DNA from: JAGORY01 sp964517585
GTDB lineage: Bacteria > Patescibacteriota > Gracilibacteria > Peribacterales > Peribacteraceae
Assembly (NCBI GenBank): GCA_964517585.1
Contig: CAZFCB010000001.1
Span: forward strand, 1-64,000
Direction of reading: 5' to 3'
DNA length: 64,000 nt
Made by a program: the position numbers and the translations under genes. The stretch's first letter is position 1. Each line of letters starts with the position of its first letter. The notes below the pieces were generated by a model. That model did not search any database. It saw only the letters and a program-made list of their open reading frames with translations, and had not been told where the DNA came from. Shown here one piece after another: positions 51,951-61,174 of the stretch.

Positions 51951-52493
51951 ATGGAACAGCTCTTCAAAGCCCTCCTCCAAAAAATCGGCGAAGATCCAGG
52001 CCGTCCAGGGCTACAAAAAACGCCGAAACGCATGGGTGAAGCAATGAAATTTCTCACGTCAGGTTACGATCAAGACCTAAAAAAAATAGTGAATGGCGCA
52101 CTCTTCCCTGCTGATACAGATGGCATGATCATCGTGAAAGACATCGAGTGTTACTCGCTCTGCGAACATCACATGCTGCCTTTCACTGGGAAAGTGCACG
52201 TCGGTTACATTCCGGATGGAAAGATCATTGGCCTCAGCAAAATACCGAGAATCGTCGATATGTTTGCCCGCAGACTTCAAGTCCAAGAACGCCTCGGTCA
52301 GCAGATTTGCGACACTCTCAAAGAAGTCCTGAAACCGGTCGGCATTGGGGTTGTCATTGAGGCGAGTCACTTCTGTATGATGATGCGTGGAGTGGAGAAG
52401 CAACACTCGGTAGCGGTCACAAGCCACGTTGCAGGAAGCTTCAAACGGGATGCTCGGACACGGCAGGAGTTTTTGGATTTGATACGGAGTTGA
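51951..52493 (+). CDS. folE: GTP cyclohydrolase I
   Basis: FolE converts GTP to dihydroneopterin triphosphate, the first step of folate synthesis. The 180-residue protein has GEDPGRPGLQKTPKRM at the N-terminus, IECYSLCEHHMLPFTGKVHVGYIPDGKIIGLSK with the zinc-binding Cys and His residues near residue 70, and SHFCMMMRGVEKQHSVAVTS near 145. The start at 51951 gives the usual length and follows a TATAAT box by 9 nt. With folB and folK it forms a folate cluster. Confidence 0.95.
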   Translation: MEQLFKALLQKIGEDPGRPGLQKTPKRMGEAMKFLTSGYDQDLKKIVNGALFPADTDGMIIVKDIECYSLCEHHMLPFTGKVHVGYIPDGKIIGLSKIPRIVDMFARRLQVQERLGQQICDTLKEVLKPVGIGVVIEASHFCMMMRGVEKQHSVAVTSHVAGSFKRDARTRQEFLDLIRS

Positions 52494-52538
52494 AGGTGCA
52501 AGGCCATGACGAATGGTAGCTAAATTCTGTAAATATGC

Positions 52539-52544
52539 TATAAT
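52539..52544 (+). promoter_or_regulatory. Extended -10 box of the GNAT-like gene
   Basis: TGCTATAAT is an extended -10 box. The predicted start lies near 52551, where the reading frame continues through two ATT codons, so a leaderless mRNA would begin at an AUU codon. Confidence 0.55.
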
Positions 52545-52550
52545 AAACGT

Positions 52551-53570
52551 ATTATTACTGACACTCCTAAAGGGCAGGCTGAAAGTCTTCCTAAATTACC
52601 GAAGTTACACGAGGCGCTTGGCGCTAAGCTTAGTACTGCATTAGCAGAAAGCGGTTCAGGGAACGAAAGTCTCAGCAGTCTTCTGAAAGAGCCAGATATC
52701 GCACTCCTTGCTAAGGCGCTTAAAGAAGATCCTGAAGGCAAGAATACGAAGGTGGAAATGGTAGAAGTCCCTCAAGGTGATGATGCAGGTTTCAATGAAT
52801 GGATGGAGAAATACATGAGCATCTTCACAGATCCGAAAGACATGGAGGATCCGGATACGATTCGAAGGTATTGGGAGGCTGGCACCGCAATTCTGTATAT
52901 GGTGGAAGCAGAAATGCAGGCGGACGATCAACGGATCATCAGAAAAAAAATTGGTATGACGCTCACAGTCATCAATGAAAACGTACCAGATGCTGCGTAT
53001 GTCCCGTACGCTGGCATCGATAAAGAATTCCAAGGAATCGGTAGCTACAGCCGAGCATTGTTGCACAATGAGGAAGCTCTTCAAAGGAGAGGGGTAAAGG
53101 TCGTGATGATCGACTGTGAAGATGGAACGAGATTGGATGGATTTAGGGAAGCTTATCCAGGCAAGACAGATGTGCAAATTGCAAAACGATGCAATGAAAG
53201 ACTGCACTTTTGGATCAAAAACGGTTATGTCTTCGTCGATAATGATCCAGATGTGCAGTACTGTCGGCCAAGGAGCGACGATACAGCGCAGATACAGGCC
53301 TACGATCTCCAAGGCATCAGAATCCTCGGGCAAGATTCAGAATATGAGCAATACTTTCTCTTAGATGCTGCTGGCAAAAAAACACACATCACGAAAGCTG
53401 GTTACAGAAAGTTGTACCTTGCGTTGCATACCATTGATGAACGTAGTGATGGGAATGAGGCAGACTTGCGTTCGCGTTTCCCGGCAATTGACAACTTTCT
53501 CACGGCGCTGGATGCATCATCGAAAAATGAGTTTGCGCTCTTCAAAGATGCCATTGCAGACAAAAAATGA
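52551..53570 (+). CDS. GNAT-like acetyltransferase domain protein, possible AUU start
   Basis: The protein of about 339 residues shows GIDKEFQGIGSYSRALLHNEEAL (about 170 residues in) and RLHFWIKNGYVF, typical of the acetyl-CoA-binding loop and end of a GNAT domain. The N-terminal 67 codons (52551-52751) read as a good amphipathic helical sequence without any stop, but the first ATG in frame is 52752 and the first GTG 52746. A perfect TATAAT ends 6 nt before two ATT codons in frame, so translation may start at AUU on a leaderless mRNA. The substrate is unknown. It stands alone, with a terminator after it. Confidence 0.65.
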   Translation: MITDTPKGQAESLPKLPKLHEALGAKLSTALAESGSGNESLSSLLKEPDIALLAKALKEDPEGKNTKVEMVEVPQGDDAGFNEWMEKYMSIFTDPKDMEDPDTIRRYWEAGTAILYMVEAEMQADDQRIIRKKIGMTLTVINENVPDAAYVPYAGIDKEFQGIGSYSRALLHNEEALQRRGVKVVMIDCEDGTRLDGFREAYPGKTDVQIAKRCNERLHFWIKNGYVFVDNDPDVQYCRPRSDDTAQIQAYDLQGIRILGQDSEYEQYFLLDAAGKKTHITKAGYRKLYLALHTIDERSDGNEADLRSRFPAIDNFLTALDASSKNEFALFKDAIADKK

Positions 53571-53604
53571 GAGACGAGCAATATTCATACTCTTGAAATC
53601 TACC

Positions 53605-53632
53605 AAAAAAAGAGGCATTCGCCTCTTTTTGG
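53605..53632. terminator. Bidirectional terminator between convergent genes
   Basis: AAGAGGC and GCCTCTT pair around an ATTC loop, with A and T runs on both sides. It lies between the GNAT-like gene and the minus-strand gene ending at 53645, and would terminate both. Confidence 0.85.
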
Positions 53633-53644
53633 TTTCCCAGATTT

Positions 53645-54424
53645 CTACGCAGCAAGGACTTTGTCGATACCTTCAGGCAGCTTCCCTTGATTCCTAGCGG
53701 CAGAAACGATCTCGTCATCACTCATGCCAACAGCACGGCCCTCATCCAACATACGTTCGTAAGTGATCCCAGGAGTCTTTCGCCATACAAGCTGCTGCAT
53801 ATGCTCCCCAGCGTGAGAGCCACCTTTACGAATGTAGGAATCCACTTCTTCTGCGCCTAATTTCTTCACCATACGCTCTCCTTCTTTGTAGTCTTGTTCA
53901 GGCGCATCGGTACGGACAATACCGTACTCATGCTGAATATTGATGCCGACATTGCCTTCGAATGCCGCCGTAGAACTCTGCTGCTTATCGTCGATAATGA
54001 CATTCACGCGGGCGGTAGGGTCCTGGCTTGGATGACCAATGTCCGGCTTATTCTCCTCTACAACGAGGGCAAGAGTCTTTCGTGTGTTATTGACGATCTG
54101 GTCGGGCGTGAATTGCTCCTTCACCGCTTCCGCCTCTCCCGTAGCAAAGGTGTGCCTGCCCAAAACACCGCTACCCAAATCGTCTTCGAGCTTCACGTTG
54201 TCATGGCCGCCGGATTCCGTCGCTTCATCGAGTGAGATCTTAAGTTCCTGCATACGCGTTGTCGCCTCCTCATCTTCGCCGGTCTCCTGCATCAAGCCAT
54301 CAAGTTCACGGCGAACTTCTCCGACGGTTTTCGCAGTCGCAAGTTTCTCATTGTAGAGAGCATCTGCGAGTTCCGCTCCCTGCGGCATTGTTTCAGCCGA
54401 TGATGTTGATTCGTTACGTTCCAT
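53645..54424 (-). CDS. Unknown acidic protein
   Basis: The 259-residue protein is acidic and hydrophilic. Its N-terminal part is helical and charged, and its C-terminal 70 residues (KTPGITYERMLDEGRAVGMSDDEIVSAA) look like a compact helical domain. The middle contains HEYGIVRTDAPEQDY and EGERMVKKLGAEEV, of unknown meaning. The start at 54424 is chosen (MERNES), with 54445 as an alternative. The family is not recognised. No signal peptide is seen. Confidence 0.55.
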   Translation of the reverse strand: MERNESTSSAETMPQGAELADALYNEKLATAKTVGEVRRELDGLMQETGEDEEATTRMQELKISLDEATESGGHDNVKLEDDLGSGVLGRHTFATGEAEAVKEQFTPDQIVNNTRKTLALVVEENKPDIGHPSQDPTARVNVIIDDKQQSSTAAFEGNVGINIQHEYGIVRTDAPEQDYKEGERMVKKLGAEEVDSYIRKGGSHAGEHMQQLVWRKTPGITYERMLDEGRAVGMSDDEIVSAARNQGKLPEGIDKVLAA

Positions 54425-54537
54425 GATTGACACCATTGTCGTCATATTTGGCGCTCACGATAGAAAAGAGAAAACCGAAGTGCGATGGCACGCAGAATAC
54501 GAGTCTGGAAGCCGCGTATCGGGATGATCCGAAGTGC

Positions 54538-56097
54538 CTACTTCTTGGACTGACCGTTCTTTCCGTTCTTCCCAAGTGCATCTTTTTCGAGCATTTTGTA
54601 GACAGTCAGCTTCGTCATTGGTTGCTTATCCTGTCCGCTGTGACCATTTTTCGAGTTCCGTGCGTCTTTCTTCACTTTTCCTTTCCAGATTTTATCGATG
54701 TTCACACGATACATGTTGTGATACTTTTCAAGTTCGTCAGGACCAGCCATCTTGAGGACATCGAGCTCTGGCGCGAACATTTCCGAGTAACGATCGCGAC
54801 GTCTGATCAATTTCGCAGAACCATCTTCATACAACATGATCATCCCAGGACGACGAATGGTATTGAAGTTACTGGACATCACCTGCGCATACGCGCCAAC
54901 GTCCATGGCGGCAAGTAGATCTCCTTGGCGAAGCTTGGGCATATCAATATCTCGGCGAATAATGTCCCAACAGTCACACGTGTTACCGGCAATATTGACG
55001 GTGTGAATTCTACGTTCGTTCATTTTGGAAGCAGGCAGGATATCGTAATGAACACCGGGCTGAATGAGAGCATCAGGAATGAAGTTGTACGTACTGCCAT
55101 CGGCGATTACCATCCGACTACTCTTGCCGAGGCGCTTCTTACTAATGACTTTCATGAGCCCGATACCAGAGTTCATAACGATGCTCTTGCCGGGTTCAAA
55201 AATGAGCTGGAGCGGCGGAATGTTGTACTGGTGCATGAGGCGCGTAAAGTACCGCGGAAAATCTTTCATTTTTTCAATCGGGAAAGCATCTTCTTCACCA
55301 ATAGCTGCAGGAAAACCACCGCCAAGTGACAGGCTTTGCACGCGGATGCCTTTATCAAGACACCTGCGAATAAGTTTCGCAAACGTACGTGCCGCCATCT
55401 TGAACACTTTCGGGTTATAAACATATCCCCCCATGAAATGGAAGCCTTTGAAGTCAACGTACGGACTGTTTCGTGCCATGTCGATGGCCCGCTCAACGTA
55501 GTTTATTGGGATGCCATACTTATTACCTTTCGTAGAATAGTGACCAAACTCGATCATCGGGTTCACACGAATGACGGTATCAATGTGCTTACGAAGTTTC
55601 TTGGCGGTTGCAGCAATATGCTCAATCTCTTCGAGGGAATCAGCAGTAATAGACTGCACGCCAATCTTGATAGCAAAGTGAATGTCTTGTTCGGTCTTAA
55701 AGAGATTCGTAAACGTCAGCTGTTTTGGCCTAAAGTCCGCGAGTAGTCCGAGAATAAGTTCGCCGACGGAGGAGCAGTCCAATTCGAAACCTTCCTTACG
55801 GACAATACGAAGTATCTCAAGGTTACTATTGCATTTCACTGCGTATTGAAGCGCAATGTCGGAACCGAAAACTTTTTTAAATCTCCTAAGCCGCGAGCGA
55901 ATTTCGCTCTCAACGAGGACGTAAAGCGCAGTACCGTACTTCTCCACGATCTTATCAATAGGAACACCTTCAATGAGCATCATGCCTTTTGAATCCTGAC
56001 TCACGAAACGTTCCCAGCGAGGCCGCATGTAGCGAGAACTAACTTTGTGAGGTCTCACTTGCTTGAATTTGTGGTGGCCCGAAGGGCGCTTAGGCAT
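54538..56097 (-). CDS. Fold-III PLP-dependent amino acid decarboxylase (arginine or diaminopimelate decarboxylase family)
   Basis: The 519-residue protein belongs to the DAP/ornithine/arginine decarboxylase family. Visible are YAVKCNS (PLP lysine, about residue 88), SLGGGFP (about 259), EPGKSIV (about 301) and TCDCWDII (about 373-380), followed by GDLLAAMDVGAYAQVMSSNFN. DAP decarboxylases have CESGD at the last motif; here it is CDCWD, closer to ornithine/lysine-type decarboxylases (CDGLD). A role in making agmatine from arginine fits the aguA/aguB genes nearby. The extra N-terminal basic tail and C-terminal Lys/Gly-rich tail are unusual. LysA remains the alternative reading. Confidence 0.8.
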   Translation of the reverse strand: MPKRPSGHHKFKQVRPHKVSSRYMRPRWERFVSQDSKGMMLIEGVPIDKIVEKYGTALYVLVESEIRSRLRRFKKVFGSDIALQYAVKCNSNLEILRIVRKEGFELDCSSVGELILGLLADFRPKQLTFTNLFKTEQDIHFAIKIGVQSITADSLEEIEHIAATAKKLRKHIDTVIRVNPMIEFGHYSTKGNKYGIPINYVERAIDMARNSPYVDFKGFHFMGGYVYNPKVFKMAARTFAKLIRRCLDKGIRVQSLSLGGGFPAAIGEEDAFPIEKMKDFPRYFTRLMHQYNIPPLQLIFEPGKSIVMNSGIGLMKVISKKRLGKSSRMVIADGSTYNFIPDALIQPGVHYDILPASKMNERRIHTVNIAGNTCDCWDIIRRDIDMPKLRQGDLLAAMDVGAYAQVMSSNFNTIRRPGMIMLYEDGSAKLIRRRDRYSEMFAPELDVLKMAGPDELEKYHNMYRVNIDKIWKGKVKKDARNSKNGHSGQDKQPMTKLTVYKMLEKDALGKNGKNGQSKK

Positions 56098-56173
56098 GGA
56101 GAGAGAAAACTGAACAGATCGCAATTATAGTTAGTGCTGACTGTGTGTAAAGAAGAATTCGCCGTCTCTGCTT

Positions 56174-57502
56174 TTATTGTCCGATGAACGTCTGGTGAAG
56201 AATCTGCAGTGAACGTTCTGTATCACACTCATCGACGACAAACGTCATACTCACTCCAGATGCCGCTTGAGAAATCATTTCGACAGGAATCTTGTGTGAT
56301 CCGAGCGTTGAAAAAATCCGACCCGCGACTCCTGCAGCGTTAATACTGCCACCGACCATACAGATAATGGCTTTCCCTCGCACCACGTGTACTTCACCGA
56401 GTGAGTTCAGGTCTCGAACAATCTTTGTAATATTTTCCTCGTTATCAATAGTCAGCGACACACTCACGACAGATGTAGCGATGAGATCAATGCTCGTTCG
56501 ATGACGCTGAAAAACCGTGAAGAGACGTGCCATGAGGCCGCTACCGTCAAAAAATTCCGGGGAACGTACATGGATGATCGTGATACCTTTTTTTCGCGAG
56601 AATGCTTCCACCGTATGACTCTTTCCTCGGCGTTGCTCGAAACTACTAACAATCGTTGTGCCTTTTCCTTCCGGACGAAATGTATTGAGGATCTGGACCG
56701 GAACACCTGTTTCCATGGCAGGAAGAATAGTCTTAGGATGCAGTACTTTTGCGCCGAAGTACGCCAGTTCGCATGCTTCTTCAAACGCCAGTTCATGGAC
56801 AACTTTCGCTTCAGGGACGATGCGCGGATCGGTTGTGAGAAAACCATCTACTTCTTTCCAAATTTGGATTGCCTCTGCACCCATTGCCGCTCCGATGATG
56901 GCTGCCGTGTAATCTGAGCCACCACGTCCAAGCGTCGTGATCTCACCTTTCACTGTTGTACCGATGAAACCGGTGACGACCGGCACAACCTTGAGCGCGG
57001 AAATTTTCCTTTTCAAGAGAACGAACGATGACTTCAGTGGCTCAGCATCGCCAAATGTCTCATCCGTGATCATTCCTAATTCCCATGCTGGGTACGCTCG
57101 AGAAGCCATTCCCTTTTTCTTCAGCTCCGCTGCGACAATGATAGACGAAAGTCTCTCCCCAAATGACAGATAGATATCCATCGTCTGTTTCGTCAATTTT
57201 TTTGTACGTTTTGTCGACTTCATCAGTAACGCTAGTGCAGCAAATTCCTGTTCACAGAGCGTCAGCGGAAGCTTGAGATCAGAAAGAATATCTCTGTGAC
57301 GTCCCTGCAGACTCTCAAAGATGTCTATGCCGTCTCCTTTCGATCTATCCTGCGCAAGTCGAATGAGCATATCAGTCACTCCAGAGACTGCCGACACAAC
57401 GACAACGGGCTTTCGTTTCAGATTCATTTTCACGATAGCAGCAACGTCGGAAATCGCTTTCGCGCTCCCAACTGACGTGCCGCCAAACTTCATAACGATC
57501 AT
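56174..57502 (-). CDS. lysC: Aspartate kinase
   Basis: Aspartate kinase phosphorylates aspartate, the first step to aspartate semialdehyde. The N-terminal motif is MKFGGTSVGSA; TLGRGGSDYTAAIIGAAMGAEAIQIWKEVDGF and LHPKTILPAMETGVPVQI are typical. Two ACT domains follow (about 300-442) and probably give feedback control by lysine or threonine. Length is normal (442). It shares a strand with the decarboxylase gene downstream and is divergent from asd, so one intergenic region may control both sides of the semialdehyde pathway. Confidence 0.93.
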   Translation of the reverse strand: MIVMKFGGTSVGSAKAISDVAAIVKMNLKRKPVVVVSAVSGVTDMLIRLAQDRSKGDGIDIFESLQGRHRDILSDLKLPLTLCEQEFAALALLMKSTKRTKKLTKQTMDIYLSFGERLSSIIVAAELKKKGMASRAYPAWELGMITDETFGDAEPLKSSFVLLKRKISALKVVPVVTGFIGTTVKGEITTLGRGGSDYTAAIIGAAMGAEAIQIWKEVDGFLTTDPRIVPEAKVVHELAFEEACELAYFGAKVLHPKTILPAMETGVPVQILNTFRPEGKGTTIVSSFEQRRGKSHTVEAFSRKKGITIIHVRSPEFFDGSGLMARLFTVFQRHRTSIDLIATSVVSVSLTIDNEENITKIVRDLNSLGEVHVVRGKAIICMVGGSINAAGVAGRIFSTLGSHKIPVEMISQAASGVSMTFVVDECDTERSLQILHQTFIGQ

Positions 57503-57592
57503 AGTAGTGAGTAGTGTGCCCATTCAATCTGTGGATGCAAGAGCGGCGGACAAAAAACATCGTCAGATATCTGTTGTGCCAGAAGAATTCTG

Positions 57593-57598
57593 TATACT
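57593..57598 (+). promoter_or_regulatory. -10 box of asd
   Basis: TATACT lies 6 nt before the ATG at 57605, again predicting a leaderless transcript. No good -35 box was found. Confidence 0.45.
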
Positions 57599-57604
57599 TC
57601 AGAC

Positions 57605-58687
57605 ATGCATACTTCTCATGAAAAACGGCGCGTAGGAATTCTGGGTGCAACCGGTATGGTCGGCCAACAGTACCTCTCCCTCCTAGAAGGTCATCCGTGG
57701 TTTACGGTAACGCATCTCGTTGCAAGTCCTTCATCGGCAGGAAAAACGTATGCTGAAGCCGTAGAAGGTCGCTGGCATATGGCAGGCTCCGTTCCGGAGG
57801 TTGCAAAGAAACTCATAGTTCATACAGTCGATGATCTAGACGCTGTTATGAAGAATTGTGACTTCGTCTTTTCAGCCTTAGATTCAGACATCGCAAAAGT
57901 CTGGGAAGAGAAGTATGCCGCAGCCGGAATTCCGGTCGTCTCCAATGCATCCACACACCGGATGACGCCGGACGTCCCGATGATCATCCCTGAAGTAAAC
58001 CCCGATCACATGGAGATGATCAAGATCCAGCAAAAGAACCGTGGCTGGAGCAAGGGCTTCATCGTCGTGAAACCAAACTGCTCTATACAGAGTTACGTCG
58101 CGCCACTTGCAGCACTCCATAGAAAGTTCACCGTGAAGAACATCGTCGTCACAACCATGCAGGCTATTTCCGGCGCCGGACATCCGGGAGTCGCATCGCT
58201 TGATATTCTGGAAAACGTTATTCCGCTTATTCAAGGAGAAGAAGTGAAGTCAGAGAAAGAACCACAGAAAATTTTTGGCTCAATCAAAGGAAATGCAATT
58301 GCTCACAATGAATCGATCATAATTTCCGCTCACTGTAACCGCGTCCCAACTATTGATGGTCACATGGCGTGTGTTTCATTCAGCTGCGAAAAGATGCCAA
58401 CTGACACAGAAATTCTTGCCGCATGGACAGCGTTCAAAGGTCCTCCTCAGGACTTAGATCTGCCATTCGCACCGAAACAGGCAATCACGTATCTCACGGA
58501 AACGAATCGTCCGCAACCGCGTATCGATCGCAACCGTGACAAAGGAATGACCGTAACCGTCGGCAGGCTGCGCGAAGATCCCGTCTTTCAGTGGAAATTT
58601 GTTGGACTCTCACATAATACAATTCGTGGCGCAGCAGGTGGAGGTATTCTCATCGCCGAATTGCTGAAAGCAAAGTCATATGTATAA
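57605..58687 (+). CDS. asd: Aspartate-semialdehyde dehydrogenase (archaeal/fungal type)
   Basis: Asd reduces aspartyl phosphate to aspartate semialdehyde with NADPH. The protein shows GILGATGMVGQQYL, a PNCSIQSYVAPL segment with the nucleophilic Cys (about residue 159), SAHCNRVPTIDGH with the catalytic His and TIRGAAGGGILIAELL at the end. The sequence and length (360) fit the archaeal/fungal subtype. It heads a plus-strand operon with the dehydrogenase/decarboxylase pair that uses aspartate semialdehyde. The next gene starts 9 nt later. Confidence 0.92.
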   Translation: MHTSHEKRRVGILGATGMVGQQYLSLLEGHPWFTVTHLVASPSSAGKTYAEAVEGRWHMAGSVPEVAKKLIVHTVDDLDAVMKNCDFVFSALDSDIAKVWEEKYAAAGIPVVSNASTHRMTPDVPMIIPEVNPDHMEMIKIQQKNRGWSKGFIVVKPNCSIQSYVAPLAALHRKFTVKNIVVTTMQAISGAGHPGVASLDILENVIPLIQGEEVKSEKEPQKIFGSIKGNAIAHNESIIISAHCNRVPTIDGHMACVSFSCEKMPTDTEILAAWTAFKGPPQDLDLPFAPKQAITYLTETNRPQPRIDRNRDKGMTVTVGRLREDPVFQWKFVGLSHNTIRGAAGGGILIAELLKAKSYV

Positions 58688-58696
58688 TTTTGTCCT

Positions 58697-59929
58697 ATGA
58701 CAAACGGAACTATCCTCATCATCGGTGCCGGCGGTGTCGGCGCAGTCGTCACACACAAGTGTGCGCAGAATGCCGATGTCTTCACGAAGATCCATCTCGC
58801 AAGCCGCAGTATCGCAAAGCCAGATGCCATCAAAAAAGATGTGAAGAAACGTTCTGGCGTAACGATCACGACTCATACCGTCGATGCAGACAAGCCCAAA
58901 GAAGTTGCGGCTCTCATCCGAAAGGTGAAGCCAGCTCTCGTCCTCAACGTCGCGCTCCCCTATCAGGACCTCACAATCATGGATGCATGTCTGATGACAG
59001 GGGTGCACTACATCGATACCGCAAACTATGAGCCTCTCGACAAAGCAGAATTTGAGTACAGCTGGCAGTGGGCATATAAAAAGAGATTCAAGGACGCCGG
59101 TATCATGGCCATCCTCGGCGCAGGTTTCGATCCTGGAGTGACAAACATGTATTGCGCGTACATTCTGAAAAAATACTTCGATACGGTCAGTACCGTCGAT
59201 ATTCTCGATGCAAATGCCGGCGACCATGGCAAAGCATTCGCCACAAATTTCAATCCTGAGATTAACATTCGCGAAGTGACGCAGATCGTAAAGCACTGGA
59301 AAAAAGGAAAGTGGGTAAAAACACCTCCCATCATCGACCCAAAGAGCATCCACTTCACATTCGACTATCCGGTCGTCGGCAAAAAGGAGAGCTATCTTCT
59401 GTATCATGAGGAGCTTGAGTCACTTGCGAAGAACCTGCCAGGTCTAGAGCGCATCCGCTTCTGGATGACATTTTCGGAGAATTATCTGACACATCTGCGC
59501 GTCATGCAAAACATAGGTATTACACGCATTGACGAAGTGGAATACGACGGCAAAAAAATTGTCCCGATCAAATTCTTAAAAGCACTCCTTCCAAATCCTG
59601 CCTCACTTGCGACAAAGTACACCGGAAAGACGAATATTGGTTGCATCATTACAGGTAAAAAAGATGGAAAAGTAAGCACCAAATACATCTATAATGTCTG
59701 TGATCATGCACAGTGTTTCAAGGAAATCGGTTCGCAGGCCATCTCGTACACCACCGGAGTTCCAGCAATGTCCGCTGCCATGATGGTCATGAAAGGCATC
59801 TGGAAAGGTAAAGGTGTCTTTAATATGGAGGAGCTTGATCCAGACACTTTTCTCAGCATTGTGTCCGAGAATGGACTTCCGTTCAAAGTAGTTGACTGTA
59901 CGCCGCTGCCTGACACACTGACTCCATGA
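58697..59929 (+). CDS. Carboxy(nor)spermidine dehydrogenase (saccharopine dehydrogenase family)
   Basis: The family condenses aspartate semialdehyde with putrescine or diaminopropane and reduces the imine to carboxyspermidine or carboxynorspermidine. The 410-residue protein has a Rossmann start LIIGAGGVGAVVTHKCA, VLNVALPYQDLTIMDACLMTGVHYIDTANYE and GAGFDPGVTNMY, matching this branch. It overlaps the next gene as ATGA (59926). With asd just upstream and a carboxyspermidine decarboxylase just after, spermidine synthesis is the obvious role. Confidence 0.88.
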   Translation: MTNGTILIIGAGGVGAVVTHKCAQNADVFTKIHLASRSIAKPDAIKKDVKKRSGVTITTHTVDADKPKEVAALIRKVKPALVLNVALPYQDLTIMDACLMTGVHYIDTANYEPLDKAEFEYSWQWAYKKRFKDAGIMAILGAGFDPGVTNMYCAYILKKYFDTVSTVDILDANAGDHGKAFATNFNPEINIREVTQIVKHWKKGKWVKTPPIIDPKSIHFTFDYPVVGKKESYLLYHEELESLAKNLPGLERIRFWMTFSENYLTHLRVMQNIGITRIDEVEYDGKKIVPIKFLKALLPNPASLATKYTGKTNIGCIITGKKDGKVSTKYIYNVCDHAQCFKEIGSQAISYTTGVPAMSAAMMVMKGIWKGKGVFNMEELDPDTFLSIVSENGLPFKVVDCTPLPDTLTP

Positions 59930-61125
59930 CAAAAGGAGACATCTTCGAACCGACGTGGGAGCGTGATCGCGAAAGTTTTTTTTCGGGACTTGATTATACG
60001 AACATCCAAACTCCTGCCTACGTCATTCATCAGGGGGCACTTGAGGAAAACCTGAAGATTCTTGCGCGTGTCAAAAAAGAAGCAGATTGCCGGATTCTCC
60101 TTGCCCTCAAAGGTTATGCAACATGGAAAACATTCCCACTCATCAAGAAGTATCTTGACGGAGTGTGTGCAAGTTCAGTGAACGAAGCGCGTCTTGGGCG
60201 GGAGGAATTTGGCAAGGAAGTTCATAGTTATGCTCCCGTCTTCAGTGACCGTGATATCAATGAGCAAATACTCTACGCTGATCACATCGTCTTCAACTCG
60301 CCGACACAGTGGGAAAAGTACCGAGACGTCGTGAAAAAGAAGAATCCGAACATCGAATGCGGCATTCGTATCAATCCGGAATCTGCCGGTGCAAGTAACG
60401 ACCTCTATAACCCTTGCGCCAAAGGCTCACGGATGGGAAGCACGCTCGAAGAATGTGAGAAACACTCAGGAATTCTGGAATCTGTCGACGGACTGCACTT
60501 CCATGCACTCTGCGAGCAAAATGCAGATGACCTCGAAGAAGCTTTGAGAAATGTCGAGAGAAAATTCGGGAAGTATCTAAAGGGAAAGAAATGGATAAAC
60601 TTCGGTGGCGGACATCATATTACGCGACAGGACTACGACGTCGAAAAGCTCATACAACTCATCAAGAACTTTACAAAGAAGTACGAAGTACAAGTCATCG
60701 TTGAGCCAGGGGAGGCAATCGGTCTCAATACAGGCGTACTTGTGTCGTCCGTCCTCGATATCATCGAAAACAATGGCAGCATCGCCATGCTCGATACGAC
60801 TGCCGAAGCACACATGCCGGACGTGCTCGGCATGCCATACCGGCCGTCAGTCATCGGTGCAGGCAAACCAGGAGAGAAGAAATTCACGTACCGTTTAGGC
60901 GGCATTACGTGTCTTTCTGGTGACTTCATCGGAGAACACTCGTTTGATGCAGAGCTAAGACCAGGCGACAAAGTTGTTTTTCAAAACATGGCCATATACA
61001 CAACAGTGAAGAATACAACCTTCAACGGCGTGAGGCTGCCTGACATCGTCATCATGAATGAGGAAAACGAGATCACGCACAAAAAAACGTTCGGCTACGA
61101 AGATTTCAAGAATCGGCTGTCGTAG
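59926..61125 (+). CDS. nspC: Carboxynorspermidine/carboxyspermidine decarboxylase
   Basis: This PLP fold-III decarboxylase removes the carboxylate to yield spermidine or norspermidine. The 399-residue protein has LLALKGYATW (PLP lysine, about residue 63), LHFHALCEQN, FGGGHHITRQDYD, VEPGEAIG and ECGIRINPESAG. These and the length match NspC, not DAP decarboxylase. It starts inside the end of the dehydrogenase gene (4-bp overlap), showing translational coupling. Putrescine for the pathway would come from the agu genes that follow. Confidence 0.92.
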   Translation: MTKGDIFEPTWERDRESFFSGLDYTNIQTPAYVIHQGALEENLKILARVKKEADCRILLALKGYATWKTFPLIKKYLDGVCASSVNEARLGREEFGKEVHSYAPVFSDRDINEQILYADHIVFNSPTQWEKYRDVVKKKNPNIECGIRINPESAGASNDLYNPCAKGSRMGSTLEECEKHSGILESVDGLHFHALCEQNADDLEEALRNVERKFGKYLKGKKWINFGGGHHITRQDYDVEKLIQLIKNFTKKYEVQVIVEPGEAIGLNTGVLVSSVLDIIENNGSIAMLDTTAEAHMPDVLGMPYRPSVIGAGKPGEKKFTYRLGGITCLSGDFIGEHSFDAELRPGDKVVFQNMAIYTTVKNTTFNGVRLPDIVIMNEENEITHKKTFGYEDFKNRLS

Positions 61126-61174
61126 AAACATCGAGTTTGTTACTGTAGTTCTACGTTATCCCCTGTTTTCACCT

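Noticed and set aside
58676..59407. Minus-strand frame of 243 codons opposite the carboxyspermidine dehydrogenase
   Set aside because: Its composition (Cys/His/Phe rich) is typical of an antisense shadow; the plus-strand gene has clear Rossmann motifs.
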